Assembly (NCBI RefSeq): GCF_042408815.1
Contig: NZ_JBHOQR010000023.1
Coordinates: 75,399 to 139,398, forward strand
Direction of reading: 5' to 3'
Origin: Thermoflexus sp042408815
Lineage (GTDB): Bacteria; Chloroflexota; Anaerolineae; Thermoflexales; Thermoflexaceae
Length of the DNA: 64,000 bases
The position numbers and the translations under genes are program-made. The notes beneath the pieces are model-generated. The model did no database searches. It was not told the DNA's origin and was given only the letters and a program-made list of their open reading frames with translations. This document shows, one piece after another, positions 1-9,005 of the stretch; positions within the stretch are counted from its first letter, which is position 1, and each line of letters begins with the position of its first letter.

Positions 1-1590
1 GCTGTGGACGCCATGCCCCCTCGCTGGCGGGACGGGGCTGCTCTCCTCTTCTCTATGCTTCTAATCGCTGGAATCCTGGGGCTGCTCTACAACGGAGGCA
101 CACCGGTTCGTCTGATTCGGCCGACCCTGGCCGATCTCCACGCTTACGAGCGCCGGCATCGCTATCCCGGCCTGACCAGTGTAGGAGAGCTCTTCCCGCG
201 ATGGGTGCATGGCGAGATCGAAAGCTCCTCCCTGGAGGCCGCTGATCTGGAAAGCCAGGAGCCGATCCGACTGGATCTGAGCAGTTTGCCACCGGGCGCA
301 GACGTCCGTGTCCTCCATTTGGGCGCGCTGGATCAGCGCTATCAGGTGGTGCTCCCGGTGGGGGTTGATCTCCGGTTTGAGGTCCTGGCTTTCCCTGGAT
401 GGACGGTGCGGATGGACGGGCGGCCGGCCGTTACGTGGGCGGAGGCCGGAACCGGGAGATTGCGGGCCGAGATCCCCCCGGGGTCCCATGAGATCCGCCT
501 CCGGTTTGAGCCGCTGCTCCACTGGCGGCTCCTGGAGCTGTTCTCCGCCGGGCTGGCGGCATTGGGCGTCTGGCGGTGGGTGTTCCCATCGTGTGGGAGG
601 ATCCTTCGGCGAATGCCTTCAATCCTCCGCCGGGCCGTGGCTTTTCCCGGATCTGTGGGGGCAGGCTGGCGTTCATGGTCGGTGGGCCAGCGTGCGATGG
701 CCGCTCTCTTCATCGTTGGCCTCATGAGCCAGGCCCCCTATCGACTCTGGAACGCCACCCGCGCGCCGCTGGATCGGCCCCACGGGCCGGCTGCCTATGT
801 GCAGGCGGATTACGGAGGCCAGATCCGCCTGGTGGGATATCGTCTGGAGCCTCCCCACGTGCCGCCGGGGGGGGAAGCACGGCTGATCCTGTGGTGGCGT
901 CCCCTCCGGCCTATGGAAGCTCAATACAGCGTGTATGTCCACGCGTATCCGGCCAGCGGAGAGCCCCGTCTGGCTTTCCAGAGCGATCACATGCATCCAG
1001 CGGATGTGCCCACGAACGCCTGGGATGTGGAACGAGTCTATATGGATGACCATCTGCTGCGCGTGCCTCCGGAGATCCCGCCCGGGCTCTACCGGATCCG
1101 GGTGGGCCTGTATGAGCGGCTCCACCCAGAGAGCCGATTGCGGATCGATGGCTCGAGGGAAGATGGGTTCGACCTCCCGACGCTCCTGGTGGTCACCCGC
1201 CCGATCCCCACACTGGCGCAGCCCATTTCCTTTGGGGGAAAGATCCGCCTGGTCGGCATAGAGCTGCCCTCCCATTTAGCGCCGGGGACGCCATGGACCC
1301 TGTGGCTGGCCTTTGAAGCCATATCCCCTATGGAAGCGGACTACACCCTTTTCGTGCATGTGGTCGATGAGAGAGGAGTGCGGAAGGGTCAGCGAGATCT
1401 CTGGCAACCCACCTCGCGCTGGCCGGGGGGAGTCCGCATCCCCATCGCTGTGGAGCTGGAGGGACCCCCTCATCCTGGCCGTTACTTTCTGCGGATCGGG
1501 TGGTATAAATGGCCGGAGATGAGCCATCTGGCTCCGGAGTTCATGGCGGAGACCTTCTATCTTTACCCGGTGCCGATTGAGGTGAGGTGA
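1..1590 (+). CDS. Large membrane protein (PTPS-related/GT-C type), C-terminal part, cut by window start
   Basis: The reading frame is open from base 1, so the N-terminus lies outside the window. The visible 529 codons match the second half of the next gene: one transmembrane segment, a stretch with TSVGELFPR, an FPGW-x5-GRP domain like the YfhO C-terminus, another hydrophobic helix, then two beta-sandwich modules of the type GGxIRLVG...PM.A.Y...VH. The two modules begin near residues 270 and 410. The next gene starts 6 bp downstream, so they are probably co-transcribed. The exact enzymatic role is unknown. Family membership (membrane protein related to PF10131, GT-C-like) is inferred from the paralog. 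A true internal start at GTG 4 is unlikely because it would leave out the catalytic membrane half. Confidence 0.8.
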   Translation, partial: AVDAMPPRWRDGAALLFSMLLIAGILGLLYNGGTPVRLIRPTLADLHAYERRHRYPGLTSVGELFPRWVHGEIESSSLEAADLESQEPIRLDLSSLPPGADVRVLHLGALDQRYQVVLPVGVDLRFEVLAFPGWTVRMDGRPAVTWAEAGTGRLRAEIPPGSHEIRLRFEPLLHWRLLELFSAGLAALGVWRWVFPSCGRILRRMPSILRRAVAFPGSVGAGWRSWSVGQRAMAALFIVGLMSQAPYRLWNATRAPLDRPHGPAAYVQADYGGQIRLVGYRLEPPHVPPGGEARLILWWRPLRPMEAQYSVYVHAYPASGEPRLAFQSDHMHPADVPTNAWDVERVYMDDHLLRVPPEIPPGLYRIRVGLYERLHPESRLRIDGSREDGFDLPTLLVVTRPIPTLAQPISFGGKIRLVGIELPSHLAPGTPWTLWLAFEAISPMEADYTLFVHVVDERGVRKGQRDLWQPTSRWPGGVRIPIAVELEGPPHPGRYFLRIGWYKWPEMSHLAPEFMAETFYLYPVPIEVR

Positions 1591-1596
1591 GAACGA

Positions 1597-4302
1597 ATGC
1601 GAGGGCTCTGGCGAGAACGAGGCCTCTGGCTGATGGGGATGGGGATGATACCGGTTTGCGGACCGCTGCTGTGGGCCGGCTTCCCCCCCTCCCATGATGG
1701 CGTGTTGCACGTGTATCGCGTCCTGGAGATGGATCGTATGTGGCGCGCGGGGGTGTTCTATCCCCGCTGGGCCCCCGATCTGGTGTCCGGGTTGGGTTAT
1801 CCGCTGTTTCATTTTCTGGGCCCGCTGTTCCCCTGGCTGGGCGCGCTGGGGATGCGGCTGGGGCTCGACCTGGAGAGCAGCGTGAAGCTCGTCTTGGCCC
1901 TTCTGGTGGGGTGGGGGGGCGCCGGGGTTTACCGGCTGGCCCGCCGATGGGGGATTCACGAGGTGGGGGCCATGATCGCTGGGCTGGCTTACGTGTACGC
2001 CCCGTTTCGGGTTCGCGAGCTTTACTGGCAGGGGGACTTCCCGCAGTATCTGGCCCTGAGTTGGCTCCCCTGGGCCATGGATGCCCTCCATGGATATTTG
2101 CAGGAAGGGGGATGGGCCCAGCGCTGGAAAGCCGGGGTCGCCTATAGCCTGCTCCTGCTCAGCCACAACATCACGGCCATGCTGGGCACTATCGCCCTTC
2201 TCGGCTACGGCGTTCTGGTCTGGGTGACAGAACGCCCTCCACGCCGGCGGTTATGGGGAGCCCTGTGGGCCTTCGGGCTGGGGGTGGGGCTGGCGGCATT
2301 CTTCGTGGTTCCGGCCCTGCGCGATCGCCCGTTGGTTCACCTGGATCGCCTGCTGCAGGGCCACTTTGATTTCCGAAAGCACTTCCTCGGGTTGGATCGC
2401 TTGCTCTCCTTCGTGCCCATGCAGGATCAGAGCATGGGCAATCCCGAGGAGGTGCTGACCCTGGGTGCCCATCAGGTTCTGCTGGCCGCCACGGCCCTTC
2501 TCGGCTGGAGGAAATGGACCCGCCCGCACCGGATCCTGGCAGCCGGGGCCGGGCTGAGCGGGCTGGGGATGATCGGGCTCATGACGGCGCCCTCCCGCCC
2601 CTTGTGGGAGCATTTGCCGTTGCTCGCCTATTCAGAGTTCCCGTGGCGCTGGCTGGGCATCGCGGGGCTCCCCATCGCCTTGCTGATCGGATTGGGGATG
2701 GAGGGGTTGCGGCGATCCGGATGGCGGGCCATGGGAGCGGCCATCGCCGGGCTGGCTCTGATGCTGGGCGTTGCGCCGCTGCTGTATCCCTTCGGGCGGT
2801 TTACCGTTCTCCGCCAGGCGACCTTGGCGGATTTGCAGGCCTTCGATCGAGCAGCGGGCCTGATTGGCCTCACCAGTGTGGGCGAGCTCCTGCCTCGCAC
2901 GGTGCTCGCTCGGGAGATCCCCCCCTCTCCCCTGGAAGAGGCCTACCGCCGGGGCGAGGAGCCGGTTCGCCTGGATTCCGCCTCGCTTCCCCCTGGCGCG
3001 ACGGCCCGTCCGCTCTCCCTGGGCCCGCTGGATCAGCGTTTCCGGGTCGATCTTCCGGTGGATGCCACATTGCGGTTCTGGGTCTTTGCATTCCCGGGCT
3101 GGCAGGTCCAGGTGGATGGGCGTCCGGTTCCCGTGGGGGCAATCGGGGAGCTGGGTCTGCTTCATGCTGCCGTCCCTGCTGGAAGCCATGAGATCCGGTT
3201 GTGTTTTTGCGGCCGATGGGACTGGCAGTTGCTGGAGCTGTTCTCGCTGGGACTTGGGCTGGCCGGCCTCGGCCAGTGGTGGGCTCGCTGCGTTCGTTCC
3301 CGACCGCAAGCGGTAGCCTCGATCTCTCCCCGCGCTCTCTCCCAGAGGGAAGGGATGGCCCTGGCCGCCTTCTGGGCCCTGATCCTGGGCGTGAAGTTTC
3401 TCTATGTGGATCCTCACACCCGCTGGTTTCGTCCGCGGTCTGATCCAGATCATCCCCCGGGCATGCGCGAGCGGGCGGATGTCGACTTCGGCGGCCGCAT
3501 TCGTCTGCTGGGCTATGCGGCCTCCCCCCCCGTATGGGTGATAGAACCGGGAGAGCGCCTGGTCCTAACCCTGTGGTGGCGCGGGCTGCAGGAGATGAAC
3601 ACGCAATACAGCGTTTACGTGCATGGGTTGGAGGCCCTTCCGCCCTACCGGTTGCAGTTCCAGAGCGATCACATGCATCCGGGGGACATGCCTACCACGG
3701 CATCCCCGTGGCGAGAGGAGCGGTATATTCGGGATGTCCACGTCATTCGGATCCCAGCGGATCTTCCCCCCGGGCCTTATCGGTTAAAGGTGGGATTATA
3801 TGAGAAAGATCACCCTGAGCAAACCCTTTCGGTGGATGGCTCTGGGGAAAACGGATATATGCTCCCGCATGTCCTGCTGATCAACCGGCCGATGCCGCCC
3901 GCCGCCCGCCTGCCGGAGCCGATCTCCTTTGGAGGGGTTCTCCGCTTGGTCGGCGCAGAGCTACCGACGAAGATTCCCAGGGGCCAGCCGTGGCGGCTCT
4001 GGTTTTACTGGGAGGCAGTGCGTCCCATCGATCGCTCCTATACGTTCTTCGTTCATCGAACGGATGAAAGCGGAGCGGTTCGAGGGCAGCGGGATGCTCC
4101 GCCCTATTCCGGCGCATTCGAAACCTTCCGCTGGCCTCCGGGAATCATTATCGCCATCCCGGTTGATCTGGAAGGGATCGATCATGCAGGTTGGTATCAT
4201 CTCCGAATCGGCTGGTATGAATGGCCCTCGCTGGCGCATCTGAACCTTCCTTCTGGGGAGACTGCCTATATCCTTCCCCATCCGATCGAGGTGAGCCCGT
4301 GA
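1597..4302 (+). CDS. Large polytopic membrane protein, PTPS-related (PF10131-like) with two C-terminal beta-sandwich modules
   Basis: 901 residues. The N-terminal half (about residues 10-430) is a series of hydrophobic helices. It opens with SHDGVLHVYR and YPRWAPDLVSGLGYPLF, the pattern of the 6-pyruvoyl-tetrahydropterin-synthase-related membrane family; despite the name these look like GT-C glycosyltransferases. It is followed by a soluble FPGW-x5-GRP domain (about 500-540), two helices, and two modules beginning FGGRIRLLG and FGGVLRLVG that face the exterior by inference. It is a full-length paralog of the preceding partial gene; even DNA is shared, for example around 976-998 and 3659-3681. 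A GAGGTGA lies about 10 bp before ATG 1597. Its stop overlaps the next start (GTGA). Substrate is unknown; a lipid-linked sugar donor is likely for the fold. Confidence 0.8.
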   Translation: MRGLWRERGLWLMGMGMIPVCGPLLWAGFPPSHDGVLHVYRVLEMDRMWRAGVFYPRWAPDLVSGLGYPLFHFLGPLFPWLGALGMRLGLDLESSVKLVLALLVGWGGAGVYRLARRWGIHEVGAMIAGLAYVYAPFRVRELYWQGDFPQYLALSWLPWAMDALHGYLQEGGWAQRWKAGVAYSLLLLSHNITAMLGTIALLGYGVLVWVTERPPRRRLWGALWAFGLGVGLAAFFVVPALRDRPLVHLDRLLQGHFDFRKHFLGLDRLLSFVPMQDQSMGNPEEVLTLGAHQVLLAATALLGWRKWTRPHRILAAGAGLSGLGMIGLMTAPSRPLWEHLPLLAYSEFPWRWLGIAGLPIALLIGLGMEGLRRSGWRAMGAAIAGLALMLGVAPLLYPFGRFTVLRQATLADLQAFDRAAGLIGLTSVGELLPRTVLAREIPPSPLEEAYRRGEEPVRLDSASLPPGATARPLSLGPLDQRFRVDLPVDATLRFWVFAFPGWQVQVDGRPVPVGAIGELGLLHAAVPAGSHEIRLCFCGRWDWQLLELFSLGLGLAGLGQWWARCVRSRPQAVASISPRALSQREGMALAAFWALILGVKFLYVDPHTRWFRPRSDPDHPPGMRERADVDFGGRIRLLGYAASPPVWVIEPGERLVLTLWWRGLQEMNTQYSVYVHGLEALPPYRLQFQSDHMHPGDMPTTASPWREERYIRDVHVIRIPADLPPGPYRLKVGLYEKDHPEQTLSVDGSGENGYMLPHVLLINRPMPPAARLPEPISFGGVLRLVGAELPTKIPRGQPWRLWFYWEAVRPIDRSYTFFVHRTDESGAVRGQRDAPPYSGAFETFRWPPGIIIAIPVDLEGIDHAGWYHLRIGWYEWPSLAHLNLPSGETAYILPHPIEVSP

Positions 4303-6398
4303 AGCGGCGCGCCTTCCTCCAGGACGGAACCATCGCCCTGGCCTATGCCCTCTGGTCCATCCTGCTGACTGCTCCGCTCATCTTTCGAATGGCGGATGCC
4401 CTTCCTCAGGACCTGGGGGATCCCCTGCTGAATACGTGGATCCTGGCCTGGGAAACCCGGGCGCTGGTGGAGCGCCCCGGCGCTTTCTTCGACGCGCCGA
4501 TCTTTTATCCGCATCGCGGGACGCTGGCGTATTCCGAGCCCCTGCTGGGGATCCTGCCCTTTGCCTTCCCCTTCATACTGGGAACGGGGATCCCGGCCCT
4601 GGGCTACAATATGGCCTTCCTATTCTCTTTCTGGATCGCCGCCTTGGGGATGGCGCGGCTGGTGCGGGCGTGGGGCGGAAGCCGTCGGGCGGCGTTTGTC
4701 GCCGGGTGGCTGTTCGCCGCAGCCCCCTATCGCTTCGCCCACCTGATGCATCTGCAGCTGCTCTACGCCGGATGGATCCCGATAGCCATGGCCGCGCTGA
4801 TCCGATACCTGCGGCGGCCCACGTGGCGGCGGGTGTTCGACCTGTTGCTTTCTCTCCTTCTGATGATGCTCTCCAGCTGGCATCTCGCGGTGTTCGGTGG
4901 CCTCGCCCTCGCCTTCCTGGGCCTCTGGGGTCTCCGGGAGCAGCCTCTCCTCCCGCCGGCCCTGAAAAAGATGGCCCTCGTGATCCTCCTGGGGGGTCTT
5001 CTCATCGGGAGTATCGCCGTGCCTTACTTCCGGGTGGCCCCCGAGCTGGCCCGTCATCGGGATCTGCAGCTGGCCCAGGAGTTCGCCGCATGGCCCATCG
5101 ACGGGCTGGCCGCCGCTCCGCTCCTGCGGATCCTGGGGCCGCTCACGGCCCCTTTCCGCATCCCCGGACACACCACCCATGAGGTGCAGCTGTATCCGGG
5201 CCTGGCTCCCCTCCTGATGGCCGCCATCGCCCTTCGAGCGTCATCGCGCGGGTGGGCGCGTGCCCTCCAGCGGATGGCGTGGGTCTGCCTGGGGTTAGGC
5301 GCTGCGATGGCTCTGGGCCCTCGCTGGACCCTGGGCCCGATCATCCTCCCGGGCCTTTACACCGGCATGGCCACCCTCTTCCCCGGCGTCACACTGATCC
5401 GAGCCATCGCACGTTGGTTCCTGCTGGCGCTGATCGGCCTGCACGGGCTGGCCGGGATTGGCCTCGCAGAGGCGTTTCGATCTCTCCGGAGGAGGGCCAT
5501 GCCCCTTGCCCTCGGGATCCTCGGCCTGGGCATCCTGGAGGCCTGGGCGGTCCCCCTCCCGCTGGCGCCCCTTCCCCGGCCGTCGGCGCTGCCGCCAGTC
5601 TACCGCTGGCTGGCCCAGCAGCCTGGGACATTCGCTGTCGTGGAACTGCCCGTCTTGCTCCCTCTGGATGCCGATGAAACGATGCGTATGTATGCCGCGT
5701 TGGTCCACGGCAAGCCCCTGATCATTGCCTACAGCGGATATATCCCGCCGGATATCCGGGAGCTGCGGGAGCGGTTGCGGACCTTCCCGAGTCGGGAAGC
5801 CCGGGAAGCGCTTGCTGCCCTGCGCGCCATCGGCGTGCGCTATGTGCTGGTGGACGAGAGCAAGCCGGAGCTTCATGGATTTTCCACCACAGGGATTTGC
5901 GAGGTGTCTCGAGATCCGCACTTCATGCCGGTGATCCGTATGGAGCCCTACTGGGTGTTCGAGCTGATCGAGCCATCCCGGAAGTGGGGGGATCCCCCCG
6001 AATTGCGTTCGATCCGTATTCCCTTCGGGAGGGTGGCCGTCTTGCGGGGCTATGGGGTCCGCTGGCTTTCGGAAACGGAAGCGGAGGTCTGGCTCGAGTG
6101 GGAAGCGGGCACGCAACCGGCCGGCAGCTATTCGATCACCGTGCAGGCTTTTGACAGCGAGAAAGAAAAAATCGCTCAGCATGATGGACCGCCTCTCCAT
6201 GGTGGGTATCCTTTTCTCTGCTGGGAGCCCGGGGAGCGGATCATGGATGTTCGAAGGCTATCGGCCGGAGGATTAAGGCAGGCGCGGTGGCTGGGCATCG
6301 GGATCTACGAGTGGCCTTCCCTGAAGCACCTGCCGGCTCCGTGCGAGGCAGATCGAATCGGCGATCTCATCCTTTTGCCCCTCTCGGGAGGGCCCTGA
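4299..6398 (+). CDS. Polytopic membrane glycosyltransferase-like protein (GT-C superfamily-like)
   Basis: About 699 residues from GTG 4299, which overlaps the previous stop as GTGA. The longer frame from 4221 would overlap the upstream gene by 80 bp and is unlikely. Hydrophobic helices fill about residues 10-430. An early GDPLLNTWILAW and a YPHRGTLAYSEPL loop resemble large bacterial membrane proteins with the GT-C layout, where the first periplasmic loop carries acidic residues. The C-terminus (about 570-699) is a single beta-sandwich module ending GIGIYEWPSLKHL, shared with its neighbours. No family-specific catalytic motif is recognised, so the role is inferred from architecture and from its place in an array of glycosyltransferases. 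It is probably part of the same transcript as the genes on both sides. Confidence 0.72.
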   Translation: MKRRAFLQDGTIALAYALWSILLTAPLIFRMADALPQDLGDPLLNTWILAWETRALVERPGAFFDAPIFYPHRGTLAYSEPLLGILPFAFPFILGTGIPALGYNMAFLFSFWIAALGMARLVRAWGGSRRAAFVAGWLFAAAPYRFAHLMHLQLLYAGWIPIAMAALIRYLRRPTWRRVFDLLLSLLLMMLSSWHLAVFGGLALAFLGLWGLREQPLLPPALKKMALVILLGGLLIGSIAVPYFRVAPELARHRDLQLAQEFAAWPIDGLAAAPLLRILGPLTAPFRIPGHTTHEVQLYPGLAPLLMAAIALRASSRGWARALQRMAWVCLGLGAAMALGPRWTLGPIILPGLYTGMATLFPGVTLIRAIARWFLLALIGLHGLAGIGLAEAFRSLRRRAMPLALGILGLGILEAWAVPLPLAPLPRPSALPPVYRWLAQQPGTFAVVELPVLLPLDADETMRMYAALVHGKPLIIAYSGYIPPDIRELRERLRTFPSREAREALAALRAIGVRYVLVDESKPELHGFSTTGICEVSRDPHFMPVIRMEPYWVFELIEPSRKWGDPPELRSIRIPFGRVAVLRGYGVRWLSETEAEVWLEWEAGTQPAGSYSITVQAFDSEKEKIAQHDGPPLHGGYPFLCWEPGERIMDVRRLSAGGLRQARWLGIGIYEWPSLKHLPAPCEADRIGDLILLPLSGGP

Positions 6399-6427
6399 TC
6401 CCCTCTCAGAGAATGGAGAGGTGGGCG

Positions 6428-8347
6428 ATGGGGCGCTGGCGGACAGTCGTGCTGATCCTGGTGCTGGCCTTCGGTGCCCGGATCATAGGTCTGCCGGCCC
6501 TCCGACACAATTACGATCACTCGTTCCCCATCGCTCAGGCCGCTCTGGGGCGGGAACGTGGGCTCTGGTCCATGGCGGGACAGCGATCCACCCTGGGGTT
6601 CCCGGCCTCGCCTCTGATCAGCGGGCTGATTGCCCCCGTCTTGGGGATCGGCGCAGGGCCATGGCTTCCACATTTCATGGCCGTGGCGCTGGACGTGCTG
6701 GCCATCGCCCTGGTGTATCGAACCGCGCGGGCCGCGGCGTCTGCGTGGCTGGCTCGCCTCGCGGCGATCCTCGCCGCCTTCTCCCCATGGCATATCTACT
6801 TTGCCCGGGGCACCTGGCTGCCTGCCTGGTTTCCATTTTTTGTTGCGCTCGCCCTCTTCAGCTGGAGCCCTTTTCTGGGCCGGGGGAAATCTCCCTCGCC
6901 GGCCCGCATCGGCATGGGTTGGGTCGGGATCACGTTGGCCGCCCTGGTGCACCCGGTGGGGCTTCTCCAGATCCCGCCGGCGCTGCTTTCCGCGTGGATG
7001 TCCGGGGGACGTCGGTTGCATCGCTTGGGCGCCGCTTGCATGCTGATCGTCGTTCTGATGTATGGGGTCACCGCATGGTCGGCATGGGAGGGCCCTCGAT
7101 CCCTCCGCCTGCCCTCCCGATTTTGGCCGTGGCAGGAGGTGGCCTTCGCCCATGCCATGCGGATGGTTTCCGGAAAGGATTTCGCCGAGGTCTGGATGGG
7201 GGCTTTCTCTCCCGATCGCAGGTTGCTCGTTCATCTCTCCCGTATCATCGCGTTGGGGATCGAGCTATCGATCGCCCTCGCCGTAGCGGAGTCCGTGGCG
7301 CGGGGGATCCGGCAGCGGAACGGGCATGGGTTGTTGCTCTCCATCTGGTGGGGCTTCCCAGCCCTCTGGTTGGCTTTCCCATGGCCGTATCCCATTCATG
7401 TCCACTATCTGGCTCCTACCATGCCGGTGGGGGCCCTGCTCGCCATCTGGCCCTGGAGGAAATTGCCTCCCAAATCCTGGAAACGCTATCCGATCGAAGC
7501 ATGGGCCTGGGGGGCCGCTTTTGTCTGGCTCATAATCTTATTCGCTGCGGATCGAAACGCCCGGATGCATCCGTGGACCGGCAATGTGGAGGAGCTGCCG
7601 CTCTCCGAATCCGCCGCCCTGGCCCAGCGTTTGATCCGCTGGCTGGAGAAAGACCCCCAGGTTCAGGTGGTCCTTCCCTCCGACTGCGCGGAGACTACTC
7701 CAACCTGGCTGATGGGTCTGGTTGGACGCGCCATGGATGTTCGTTGCGGGTTCCACCCCGAGCGCTTGGCCTTCGCCCACACACGCCATCCCACCCTGAT
7801 GCTTCTGTATGGTCGGGGAAGGCTGCCGGTCTTGAAGCCGCTGCGGCGGGACCCTGCATGGGTTCGCTGGATGCCGGACGGCGCATGGTTGGCGCTTTAT
7901 GAGGTCCTCCCGGGGGAGATCCACCCCTCCCGCCGGGTGGATGCCTCCACCGATCTGGGCTGGCGGCTTCTGGGATACGATTTGGAGGAGAACGGTGAGC
8001 GCCTCACGGTCACCACTTACTGGCAGATCGAAAGGGTCCCTTCGGATCCCATGCGATGGGCATGGCATTACCAGCCGTTTCACCACCTGTTGGATCCAGA
8101 GGGACACCAGTTGCAAAATCCCAGCGGTTGGGGAGTGCCGGGCTACCTGTGGCGAATCGGTGACATCTATATCGATCGCACCGAGCTGACCTTCCCGGGG
8201 GGCGCCGCTCGCTGCCCGCTTCATCTGGAGCTGGGATTGTTTGATCCCAATCGCAGCGTGCGGGCGCGGTTTCTTCTTCCGGCTGGCGACGTCGAGACCC
8301 TCGTTCTTAAGCGATGGGATGAGGGAGGACCATGCCGTGAAAGGTGA
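6428..8347 (+). CDS. Membrane glycosyltransferase, GT39/ArnT-like, with C-terminal beta-sandwich
   Basis: 639 residues from ATG 6428, chosen because GGAGAGG sits 5-11 bp upstream; ATG 6413 in the same frame is possible. The first helix is followed by LRHNYDHSF, the position where GT39/PMT proteins carry acidic catalytic residues, and SPWHIYFARG matches the conserved loop of the family. About 11 hydrophobic segments lie between residues 5 and 390. The C-terminal 150 residues form an exported-type beta-sandwich containing WRLLGYDLEENGERL and a YIDRTELTF strand. Such enzymes transfer a sugar from a polyprenyl-phosphate donor on the outer face of the membrane. The next gene (now broken) starts inside the last codons, which indicates an operon. 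Confidence 0.72.
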   Translation: MGRWRTVVLILVLAFGARIIGLPALRHNYDHSFPIAQAALGRERGLWSMAGQRSTLGFPASPLISGLIAPVLGIGAGPWLPHFMAVALDVLAIALVYRTARAAASAWLARLAAILAAFSPWHIYFARGTWLPAWFPFFVALALFSWSPFLGRGKSPSPARIGMGWVGITLAALVHPVGLLQIPPALLSAWMSGGRRLHRLGAACMLIVVLMYGVTAWSAWEGPRSLRLPSRFWPWQEVAFAHAMRMVSGKDFAEVWMGAFSPDRRLLVHLSRIIALGIELSIALAVAESVARGIRQRNGHGLLLSIWWGFPALWLAFPWPYPIHVHYLAPTMPVGALLAIWPWRKLPPKSWKRYPIEAWAWGAAFVWLIILFAADRNARMHPWTGNVEELPLSESAALAQRLIRWLEKDPQVQVVLPSDCAETTPTWLMGLVGRAMDVRCGFHPERLAFAHTRHPTLMLLYGRGRLPVLKPLRRDPAWVRWMPDGAWLALYEVLPGEIHPSRRVDASTDLGWRLLGYDLEENGERLTVTTYWQIERVPSDPMRWAWHYQPFHHLLDPEGHQLQNPSGWGVPGYLWRIGDIYIDRTELTFPGGAARCPLHLELGLFDPNRSVRARFLLPAGDVETLVLKRWDEGGPCRER

Positions 8348-9005
8348 GCGGACGGCTGTGCTTCTCCTATTGCTGGGGATGAGCGCTCTGGCCTGGCGCA
8401 ATGTCCATTGGCCCTCCATCTGGTTCGATGAGGGATGGAGCTGGTGGGTGGCCCGCATGTCCATAGAGGAAGGGCTCAGACAGGTGGCCCGTGATCGCCA
8501 TCCTCCTCTTCGTCCGCTGCTTGATCATCTATGCTCGCCCGCGGCTTCTATCCGGCTGCCCGCTGGCCTGCCCATGTCCCGATCACTTTCTTTGTCGGAA
8601 TCTCTATGCCTGCCGGTTCGATCTCCGGCCTTCACCATATATCCATCGGCATGTATAATCCGGAAACGATGGTTCGCTATCCCCTCGTTGGCGAGGCAGA
8701 TGGAACCACTGCGCTTCGCGTGGCCACGCTGGATCCGCAAGCCGTTAACGGGCAGTGGGAGGCCATCCCCGTTCCAGATGGGGCGATCTGGCGCGATGGC
8801 CTCGCCCTGTCTAACGTGTGGCTGGAGCCTGGAAGGCGCGCGCGCCGTGGGACATCCCTTCACGTGTTGACGGAATGGATCCGAAGGGAAGAGCATGCGC
8901 AGGAACGGGCCGCGCCGGTTGTAACTTTTGTGCACCTCTGGGACGCGGATGGTCGTTGGGGGTCAGGACCACCTGGAGATTGCGACCGTCGAGGTTTTGC
9001 CATGA
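8337..9005 (+). pseudogene. Remnant of a GT39 membrane glycosyltransferase with large internal deletion(s) and frameshift
   Basis: GTG 8337, with GGGAGGA 8 bp upstream, opens a typical GT39 N-terminus: one helix, SIWFDEGWSWW, then DRHPPL at about 8499-8510. Intact relatives continue with YY and some 400 residues of membrane helices. Here the frame runs into unrelated sequence. From about 8570 the next reading frame carries the C-terminal module (HISIGMYNPETM, then VTFVHLWDADGRW). The final LEIATVEVLP and stop at 9003-9005 are back in the first frame. The switch falls on a run of five G at 8957-8961; four G would restore the frame. The final TGA overlaps the next gene's ATG (ATGA), so the operon edge has been kept. 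Most of the catalytic membrane domain is gone, so no enzyme can be made. Confidence 0.75.

Noticed and set aside
8531..9001. An open frame that fuses remnant sequence to the YfhO gene, giving a 922-residue protein
   Set aside because: Residues before ATG 9002 match the C-terminal module of another paralog, and the natural stop of that paralog overlaps ATG 9002, so the long frame is a by-product of the frame switch.
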